DNA from: Zygnema cylindricum
Taxonomy: Eukaryota; Streptophyta; Zygnematophyceae; Zygnematales; Zygnemataceae
Assembly: GCA_037447655.1 (NCBI GenBank)
Contig: JBBHKE010002619.1
Location: forward strand, 122,790-160,926
Direction of reading: 5' to 3'
Length of the DNA stretch: 38,137 nt
The position numbers were made by a program, and so were the translations under genes. The notes under the pieces are model-generated. The model did not search any database. It was not told the DNA's origin and saw only the letters and a program-made list of their open reading frames with translations. Positions 30,987 through 38,137 of the stretch are shown here, in pieces (the stretch's first letter is position 1; every line of letters begins with the position of its first letter).

Positions 30987-30994
30987 TTCTAAAG

Positions 30995-33517
30995 GATGAT
31001 TTTAATTCCACCGAAACTATCCTCTCCCATCCCTCCTCCATCCACATTTACCATTATGAGAGCATTCAAAGGAAAAACATTAGCCGGATCCGACATTAGA
31101 GAGAGAGAAGGGAGAGAAGGGAGAACAATAATCTGTTTTTTTTTTTACCTCCAACCAAACAAATCTCCCACATTTCATTTCCGTCCACTCTAAATTTGGT
31201 TTGGCCTAATTATCAGTTGCCTCTCCCAAGTAGCTCTGTCATTGGTCTAGTTTTTGAGCCAAAGGTCCATTGGACCCTAGATTCAAAATGGGGAAGGAGA
31301 GGACATTTTATACATTTTTAGTTTTGCTTTTACTAAGCAAACTGCAAGATAAAAAATGCATATTACTTAAGTAAAATTCGAACTAAAACCATATAATATG
31401 TCCTCACTTCCCTTTCTACACTTTACTTAGTAGCTTTGAATTGAGATTTTATTATGAACTACAAATCTCACATGCTTCCCAACCTCTATATACTTTAAAA
31501 AAAAAGTACCTTACAACTCAGCAACTCTTTAGTGCAATTAAAAAATGATAGGTCAGAGAGGAGGAGAGTGGAAGAGAGGGAGAGAGAGAGAGAGGAGTAG
31601 AGAGGGGGCAAGGAGGGGAGAGGGAGCAAGGAGGGGAGAGGGAGCGAGTTGGAGAAAGGAGATCACAGGGTCTTTTTTATAAACCCCAAAACCAGTTTAG
31701 AAAATGCTTCACATTGGGCGAGGACCCAAATTTCATCCACACTATTTACGAAATTGGGGTCTTTCTCAATAGCCTGCACTGTCCCCTCCCTCCCATTCCT
31801 GTCATTTCTTTGCTATCCCTCGCCTGTTTTTTTTTCTACTCTTTTTCCTTAACCACGATGGGACAATGCACATGGAAATAAAAATGGAAAAGGAATTAAA
31901 ATTGAAAGGAAAAAACTGGGTATACCAGATACAGGCTGTTGGGAGTTGCAATAGAGGTAGTTGTATTAAAAAATGTTGAAGTTAATACTACGACTTTGAT
32001 TTTTGGACTCTGATTGGCCGTCAAAATTTTGCCATGGCATCATCTGCACATCAAAGAGTTAAAACTTTGTAGACTTTTTTAAGAGAAACTTTAAGTCTTG
32101 GCCCGCAACAAAAGCTCAAAAAACGACAAATAGGACGATATAATAAATCACTTTTCAGCATTGCCTGCCATGCCAAAAGCATATTCCTTCAGAGAAATAC
32201 CAGAGATCTGTTTGAATAGAAGAGATATATTTTGAAGAAGAAGTCATTAAAAGTTGACGAGCTTCGAGAATTCTAGCGCAAAAACACAATTTTCCAGACG
32301 TAATCTGTTAACAGTCTTCTTTTCATTTAGAATTAAACGTGAAATTAATGAAATGTGAGATGAAAATGTACAAGGTCAACTTATTCAAGTTTCTCCTCTT
32401 CAAAATATTTCACTGTCTTATTTTAAAGCAGAATAAAATTGTCTAAATCATCCACATTCAGAAGTTGTAAATCAAAGCAAAATAAACAAAAAATAAGCAA
32501 AAGAAGCAAAATAAGCTTCTGATATACACAGATTATTATTGATTCCCGGATAGCTTCAACTGCATGAGATTCAAAAGTAAGCCTACTTTTCAGGCAACAT
32601 TGACTTCTAAATAACATGTTTTACTTATTATGGATCCTAAAAATAAATGTCGGATTGCTAAAGACTGCCTGCGTCATATACTTCATATTGTGGAAAAAAA
32701 AGGCATTTCATTCGTCGTCCGATTAATTTTAACCTTCATTTTAGCATTTTAGAAACATATTAAAATGCACCATACCATACAATGGACGATTGAATTCATC
32801 CCTCTCAAATGCTGGTAACCCTAAAAACGTTACTTCATTCCAAATGACAATGTTGCAGAAAATTGTAGATATAAATAAGAATCACAGCCCTAGAAATGAA
32901 ATGTTCAAAAGTAGCGTTATAAAGCATTGACGTAAAGAGAAAGAAGGGCATCTTGTATACAAAGTTATAAAAATTGTACCAACTCCAGTATCTGTGTTGA
33001 TGATGACTTTTCGACGAGGTTTTGTTGTACAACCAGTAAAAGAAAAGGCGGAAATCGCATCTCCTTAAACTGGCGGCTTTCTCTTTGTGACAAAATCTAA
33101 AAAACCTAAATACCATCGCTGTCAGAGAGGACTTGTTGCTGTCTTCAACTAATGAACAGAAGTCATTCTTTCTTTCCGAGTTTAATTCCTCATACTTTAC
33201 GTAAGATATACAAAGACAAACTGGAATAAAAAAACGTAGTTGATGAAGGAAATGGAGACGCACTCTGCGAAAACCTCAACTACCCTCGAGACTATACCTC
33301 ACAAAAAAGGTAACTAAAGCAAAGTTTTGAGACTATACGTCACAAAAGGTAACTAAAGCAAACTTTCTGAAATCCATCGAATTGCTAATAAAACTGCGCT
33401 ACAAAGAGTGCACCTCTAGTCTAGATCCTGATATCCCTCGACTTCAGAAAAGTAGCCTCCCCTTTTTCAATGCGGAAAAAATAGCAAAAAGAAAAATAGG
33501 GAAAGACATTTTCTGAC
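30995..33517. other. intergenic or intronic, no firmly supported gene
   Basis: AT-rich. It includes a GA-rich tract (about 31555-31655), CT-rich patches and a nearly exact repeat at about 33285-33365 (GAGACTATACCTCACAAAAAAGGTAACTAAAGC versus GAGACTATACGTCACAAAAGGTAACTAAAGC). On the minus strand, an acceptor-like TTATTCCAG at 33220 could continue the exon at 33518-33639 in phase for about ten codons to a TGA, but this is weak. Confidence 0.4.
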
Positions 33518-33639
33518 CTGTATTTGCCATAAGCCTTCAGCTGAGCGAGACTCCTCCGATAATCTTTTCCTTCTTTCTCAACATTATCCAGGTTCATAAC
33601 ATCATAGTGTTTCCTCAAAAATGCGAAAAATGGCATAAA
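33518..33639 (-). CDS. candidate internal exon, unidentified protein
   Basis: On the minus strand, TTGCAG precedes an open exon encoding FMPFFAFLRKHYDVMNL, then DNVEKEGKDYRRSLAQL and KAYGKY, ending at a GTCAGA donor (33517-33516). The composition (charged, balanced, no simple repeat) is unlike the surrounding introns, which is why I believe it. An alternative acceptor CTAG at 33651 would add eleven bases. I do not recognise the family, and its partner exons are not established. It lies between the coiled-coil gene's stop and the intergenic region, so it should be a separate minus-strand gene. Confidence 0.5.
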
Positions 33640-34635
33640 CTGCAAGGTCACTAGAAAGAAAGAAAATGACATGGTAAACTTGAAGGCTGACCACATATTA
33701 TTATGCTTTATTCAAACCAAGTAACTAAACAAGAGTCAAACTGTAAAGGTTTCAGCTTCAAATCATCAAGACCAGACAGAGGTCTACCAAAACCCTAAGT
33801 CTTTGAGATCAAAACATTCAAACTTTGCACCTACACAAACAACTTTTGAATCAAACATAATTTATTTTCTTCCTAATCAAATGCCGTGACAAATTCAACT
33901 TGAAATAACACCGTAAGGACAGTCTTTGGCCCGACAAACCGACTGCAACTTGAAAGAATTTACACATGCAATAATATCTCTAGGTTTCCTTCAAATTCAA
34001 ACTGAATGTTAACGAAAGGCTCCATTCCAACTGCCAGTCAGAAAGACATACGATATTGTCCTCCCCTCTCCCCCCCCTCATTCTCCCCCTTTTTTCCCTT
34101 AAATTCTTCTCCACGGTCCCTCCCTTCTCCCCATTTTAACACTTATTATACCCATTCCTCCCCCCCTCCCTCCCCCTTTATTTTCTCCTTTTTTTCTTTT
34201 TCAGTCCGTACATCTCTCTTACGACAAATTGCAAGTCGCCCTCGTGAAAAACTAAGTTAACCCTAAAAATACACATACCACAAAGAGAAGTGTGTCAACC
34301 ATTTGCATTTTTTCCCTCTTTTAAAGTTAAGCCTTAAAATTCACACTTGAAGCCATGTTAACATAAACAACCAGCTTAACATTTATTGTACAGGTCATTA
34401 ACAACATCTGAAAGAGAAAAGATCAAGGCTTCGAATACATTCCTTAACCCGTATAAAATGCATTTGTAAAACAAAAATAGTAGAAATAGTAAAACACAAC
34501 TAACGAACTAGGAAACAACAAAAAAAAAACAAATTTAATAAAAACAAAAAAAAACACAACAAAAAACCATTTTATTACTCGGACAGATTTTACAAGTGAA
34601 CAAATAAACAAACAAAATTCGGCATCTCATCGCTT
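33640..34635. other. no gene seen
   Basis: AT-rich with C-rich pyrimidine patches at about 34060-34205 and A-rich repeats (AACAAAAAAAAAAC) near 34500-34570. It holds the 3' flank of the coiled-coil gene and possibly the 5' part of the gene represented by the 33.5-kb exon. Confidence 0.4.
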
Positions 34636-35088
34636 TCACTGACTATTACTGCTCTCTCCTTCTCTATTCGTCCTCTTCCTCTCTCTCTCTCCAAAATACC
34701 TCTCCTCATCCAACCTCATCTCCTCCGCTAATGCCGCCCTCTCTTCTTCCAGAAGCCTTTTCTCCGCTGCGAACTGAATTTTCTCCTTCGCCAAATTCCT
34801 CATGTTCTCTTCCAACCTATCCCTCCTTTCCTTCAACTCTCTTGCCTCCTCTTCCACCTTCTTCATCTCTTCCGCGGCCTCTTCCTTAAATTTGCGGTAC
34901 TCCGGATTCACCTTCCTTTCCAGCAAGTCCAGCTGGAATTTGTCCCATGCGAGGGCGCAGCCAATGGCCTCGCATTCGGCTTCCACGGACTGACAGCGCA
35001 TCGTCAGTGATTGGATCTCGGATCGCAAACTCCGGCATTCCTCGTGGTTCTTACGCCGCGTGGCACTCACACGTGACAACTCGTGACG
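34636..35088 (-). CDS. 3' terminal exon of a coiled-coil protein gene
   Basis: Starts after a good acceptor (GTTTCTCCAG on the minus strand) and runs 150 codons to TGA at 34638-34636. The sequence is strongly alpha-helical and charged with heptad character: RHELSRVSATRRKNHEE, then EEAAEEMKKVEEEARELKER, EKRLLEEERAALAEEM, and a basic-acidic end near GERERKRTNREGESSNSQ. A single Trp (ALAWDKFQLDLLERKVNPEY) sits in the middle. Base composition is balanced, unlike the flanks. Coiled coils give false matches, so I assign no family. Upstream exons should lie at higher coordinates on the same strand; a Met-initiated frame at 35615 (MEGILCKFQYAGQILS) is a possible but unproven first exon. Confidence 0.7.
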   Translation of the reverse strand, partial: RHELSRVSATRRKNHEECRSLRSEIQSLTMRCQSVEAECEAIGCALAWDKFQLDLLERKVNPEYRKFKEEAAEEMKKVEEEARELKERRDRLEENMRNLAKEKIQFAAEKRLLEEERAALAEEMRLDEERYFGERERKRTNREGESSNSQ

Positions 35089-35274
35089 CTGGAGAAACAG
35101 ACAAAACAAATGGAAAGGAATCCGGAAAACAAAAAACAAAAAGAGATGATAGGGTTAGAACATGAATGAAAGAGAGAAACAGAGATAATAGGCTTCTTTG
35201 TCCTTGTATATAAGAGAAGTACAAAAAAAAAAAATGAGAGAGAGAGACTTCTTTGTTTTTGTATTGTAAGGAGG

Positions 35275-35380
35275 ATTTTTAGGGTTTTTAGGGTGTTTTA
35301 GGGTGTTTTAAGGTTTTAGGGTGTTTTAGGGTTTTTTAGGGTGTTTTAGGGTTTTTTAGGGTTTTTTAGGGTTTGTTGGG
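35275..35380. repeat. interstitial telomere-like TTTTAGGG repeats
   Basis: About twelve degenerate units of TTTTAGGG / TTTTTTAGGG / GTGTTTTAGGG in one orientation. The spacing is irregular, so this is not a functional telomere end. Confidence 0.8.
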
Positions 35381-35404
35381 GGAAAACAAATAAACAATCA
35401 GTGA

Positions 35405-35505
35405 AACAAAGGAACAGAGGGGCAGAGGGACAGAGGTGGAGAGGGACAGAGGGGCAAAGGGACAGAGGGGGAGAGGGACAGAGGGACAGAGGGGGAGAGG
35501 GGAGT
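35405..35505. repeat. GGGACAGAGG minisatellite
   Basis: Units of GGGACAGAGG(G)G(G)(C/A)(A/G)... repeat for about 100 bp. The Leu/Pro/Ser-rich minus-strand frame across it is an artefact, except possibly its N-terminal 30 codons. Confidence 0.85.
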
Positions 35506-35724
35506 GTTGGAGAGGAGTTTTGCGGACCATAGTAACTTAGTAAGAATTTGGGAGAGGCCGGCGAGGGAGACAGGATCTGGCCGGCGTATTGGAATTTGCA
35601 GAGTATTCCTTCCAAATCCTGGCCCTCTAAGAATTCGATTGCGACGAACTAATTTCAGCGAATTTAGGAAGCAGAAAACGGATGAGCGTCGTTAGGATTC
35701 GAATTCGAGCTGGAAGCAAAGCTC

Positions 35725-35865
35725 GAAGTAGAATTTGAACTTTTGAAGAGTACTGATTCAGGAGAATTGCGGAAGTAAAATTCAAAGAGTACTAATTCAG
35801 GATAATTGCCGGAAGAAGAATTCGAAGTATAATCGAAGTATCGATTCTAAATATCTGCCGGAATT
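35725..35865. repeat. short tandem duplication, GAGTACTGATTCAGGAGAATTG units
   Basis: GAGTACTGATTCAGGAGAATTG (about 35748) and GAGTACTAATTCAGGATAATTG (about 35788) with GGAAG(A/T)A(A/G)AATTC between. A third decayed unit, GTATCGATTCTAAATATCTG, follows near 35838. Spacing is about 40-50 bp. Confidence 0.8.
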
Positions 35866-35869
35866 TTTC

Positions 35870-36440
35870 CGACGGTTGGTGTGACTTATGAAAAATGCAG
35901 AAAACTGTAAAAAAAACAAAAAAAAACCGTTAAAAAGCCTTAAAAAAATAGACAAATAATAGACATAGGATTAGAAGGGATCACACACATTATAATATTG
36001 CCAAATAAATTAACTTAGAATGGCGACTAAAAAAAAAAAATCTATGCACTCGCGAAAACAAGCCGAAACAAAAAAAAAAAAAAAGCTAAATTAAAAAGGG
36101 TTCTCAAAGGAGAAGTGGATAATAAGAAAAGGAAGAACGAAAAAAGAGTAAATATCCACACCGTTATTTCGAGTTCCGAATTTTTTTTTTTAGAGTTCGT
36201 TGAAGTGCTCCATACACATGGTGACGGGTGGGAGGGGGGAAGAGGGAGGGAGAGAGAGAGAGAGAGAGGGAGAGAGGAAAAGGAGGACAAAGAAATTAGA
36301 GAGCAGAAAGAGAGGAGAAGAGAGAGGGAAAAAGAAGAAAGGGGAGAAAATAACAGGGAACACAACAATCTTAAGTTGCTAGGGAGAAAAAATGTGTTTG
36401 AGAGATGAAGTATGAGGGAGAGGGAGGTTGGTTTAAATAG
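35870..36440. other. no gene seen; A-rich and GA-rich sequence
   Basis: A runs (about 35910-36085) followed by a GA-rich tract (about 36226-36360). Open frames on both strands of the GA tract are repeat artefacts. Confidence 0.5.
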
Positions 36441-36464
36441 ATAGATGTGACACGTAGTTTTAAA

Positions 36465-37080
36465 TTTTAAACATACCGACTGCCACGGTGGAAAGTACAG
36501 TACGGTATTGAATACCACATATCAAATATAGTATGGCGATGGTCTAATTTGGTACCATGGAATACATCCAAAGCGTGGTACGGTTTCGGTTTAAAGAATT
36601 GCCACGTGGCTACGAAGCAAGGCGTACGCCAATGCGGCGTAACTTTATACGAGAGCTTGTGCCGCCGTGGCATTGCCAATCTTGCTTGACTCGTACGGAA
36701 TTGAGTGCATTGGCGCGGGGAGCGTTTGAAACCGTATATAGAGTTCCTGATTCTAATTGGCCACAGACAAATTTGCCAGCGTGTCATCCCCCGCTCTCGA
36801 ATCAACCCCATTTCTAAATGGGTATTCGCCGTAGATTGGACTGCAATACCACTATTAAATACTATATACTGATCTTGCCTACTTGCAACCACCGACATAA
36901 TTTGCCAGCGTGCCATGCGGCGATCTACTAGACGGCGATTCTCCTACGGCGGAGATTACGTTTGATTCACGAAACCAGTTGGAAACGCTATATAAAGTCC
37001 ACCTGTACGGTATGCATAGTATACGCATATCATACGGCGTCTCTAATAATATCCGCACTATATAAAGTACGGTACTTACC
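36465..37080. repeat. GC-balanced repeat block upstream of the plus-strand gene
   Basis: The composition changes sharply to balanced sequence with recurring words: AATTTGCCAGCGTG(T/C)CAT at about 36771 and 36900, GAAAC(C/G)(G/C)TATATA(G/A)AGT at about 36728 and 36983, and (G)TACGGTA(C/T) in several places. The words resemble ATACCATACTGTGGTACGG at about 2290, so this may be a dispersed element. A 149-codon minus-strand frame here has no support. Confidence 0.5.
37059..37066 (+). promoter_or_regulatory. TATA-like box before the plus-strand gene at 37437
   Basis: The sequence TATATAAAG sits about 375 bp upstream of the ATG at 37437, followed by a CT-rich leader. A similar TATATAAAG lies at about 36991 within the duplicated block. 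It is a promoter candidate by motif and position only. Confidence 0.35.
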
Positions 37081-37436
37081 TGTATAGAGTTCACCCAAGA
37101 AAGCCCATCTCTGACCTAATTTTACTTCTCTCTCCACTCTCTCCGTCCAACCTTCACCTCTCACTCACTCTCTCTCTCTCTCTTCCTTAGGCAAATTTCC
37201 CAGCCCTTTCTCCCCTGTCGTCTTTCTACAAGCTTCTCCCTCCCTCTATCCCTCCCTCTTTTGCTTCCTTCCATCCCTTTGACCTCTTTTGCTTCCCTCC
37301 CTCACTCCTGCCCGCCCTCTTTTTTTTCCCTCTTTCCCTCCCTCTCTTTCTTTCCCTCTCTCCTCCCTCCCTCCCTCCCTCGCCCCCGAGAAGCCGCGTG
37401 GCTCTCTCCTTCCCCGTGTTTCGCACGTGCGGCAGC

Positions 37437-37962
37437 ATGAGACGATCTTCATCGGACGAACGCACCAAAGATGTCAGCAAATCTGTCGTTTTCTGTCTTC
37501 TTTTTGTTGCTCCCTTTTGTTTCTCCATTTTGTTTCTCTTTTTTTTTCTCTATCTCTTTTTTTTTTTTTGCGTACGTTTGGGTTTATGTTTCATTGAACA
37601 TCGAAAAATCTTGAAGCTGTCAAATTTATTATTTTTTATTGTCACGCCTTCCTTTCTATTTTAACCAATTGGGGATTTTTATTTTTTTTCTTTTTCAGTT
37701 TCTATTCATCTTCTTAAAACTCCCGCCGACATTCTTTTCTCCCTCCATCTAGTCTCCTCTCCATCCGCCTCCCCACACTATTTCAATTTTCTCCTCACCC
37801 ATTCCACGCCAGCCTCCTCGGAATCAGAATCAGTATTTCTCAATTATCAGCTTCAAGCCGATCAGATTCTTCTCCCTCGTCTTCCTCCCACTACAAGCCA
37901 AACTACAACTTTGTCTCTTCCTCCTTCCTCCTCGTCCTTCCATGGACAACCTCCTATAGCAG
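37437..37962 (+). CDS. 5' exons of an unidentified gene (continues past the window)
   Basis: Exon 2 is 37699-37962, between TTTTTCAG and a GTTTGG donor. It is open for 264 nt, encoding SIHLLKTPADILFSLHLV, then HYFNFLLTHSTPASSESESV and FLNYQLQADQILLPRLPP plus a Ser/Thr/Pro-rich end. Exon 1 is proposed from ATG 37437 (MRRSSSDERTKDVSKSVVF); a donor at 37495 gives the right phase (one base plus two), but it is a weak donor. The exon 2 peptide is non-repetitive and looks like a folded domain with hydrophobic beta/alpha pattern. I do not recognise it. The gene runs off the right edge, and further exons would follow after 37.96 kb. Confidence 0.5.
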
Positions 37963-38137
37963 GTTTGGGTAAAACAAAAAAGATGGAATGTCAAGGATTT
38001 TTAATTTTATTAATAGTAAATACAAAATGTTAGACTAGAGATTAAAACAAAGAGGAAACGGAGAAGGGTAACTTTGTGGTCTTTTGTTGTTTGTTTTTTT
38101 CCCCATAACAAATTCCTGACATTTGTTTGTTTGTTTG

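Noticed and set aside
32835-33263. 142-codon minus-strand open frame as a gene
   Set aside because: Mixed composition with no family match. Part may be an exon after TTATTCCAG at 33220, but the phase from the 33.5-kb exon gives a stop after about ten codons.
36467-36916. 149-codon minus-strand open frame
   Set aside because: It spans a repeat block, has no family features and no splice context; longer frames are expected by chance in balanced-composition DNA.
1-38137. tRNA, rRNA or riboswitch genes
   Set aside because: No cloverleaf with A/B-box words or conserved rRNA segments was seen by eye; a covariance-model scan would be needed to exclude small RNAs.

Overview
This is nuclear DNA of a eukaryote, most likely a protist or alga. 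It is AT-rich overall. It has long introns full of simple repeats, canonical GT-AG splice junctions, transposable elements, and pyrimidine- or purine-rich tracts on a scale no bacterium shows. I cannot name the lineage. A degenerate TTTTAGGG-type tract at 35.28-35.38 kb fits a plant/alga-style telomere motif but proves nothing. The standard genetic code fits: the genes end in TAA or TGA.

Layout. (1) 48-320, plus strand: possible C-terminal end of an unknown gene with an acidic, Gly-rich tail (weak). (2) 1965-9784, minus strand: a complete ten-exon gene, solved by splice phase throughout. It encodes a 555-residue FAD-dependent oxidoreductase of the D-amino-acid-oxidase fold with a C-terminal Rieske [2Fe-2S] domain (YhfW-like) and a leader that looks mitochondrial. 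(3) 9.8-13.6 kb: the divergent intergenic region, with a CG-rich dispersed repeat and a nested 218-bp MITE (10711-10928). (4) 13597-25329, plus strand: the translation factor eIF2A, at least 16 exons, nearly complete; only the stretch between 15.0 and 16.16 kb is unresolved. (5) About 26.47-30.1 kb: a GC-richer non-LTR retrotransposon with zinc finger, reverse transcriptase and restriction-like endonuclease in one frame, broken only by one TAG and one TGA. (6) 30421-30986: a non-autonomous element with terminal inverted repeats and a perfect 8-bp target duplication (hAT-like). (7) 33.5-35.1 kb, minus strand: one orphan exon, then the 3' exon of a coiled-coil protein gene. (8) 37437 to the end of the window: the start of an unidentified plus-strand gene behind a TATA-like site.

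The striking signal is in the introns. In both well-resolved genes, many introns hold tandem, decaying copies of the adjacent exon-intron junction, that is, the tail or head of the exon together with its splice site. Examples are exons 2, 6, 7, 8 and 9 of the oxidoreductase and exons 7, 9, 13, 14 and 15 of eIF2A. Unit length is about 50 to 180 bp, with two to seven copies. This looks like a recurrent process of junction duplication that lengthens introns and creates competing splice sites. It is the best candidate here for something undescribed.
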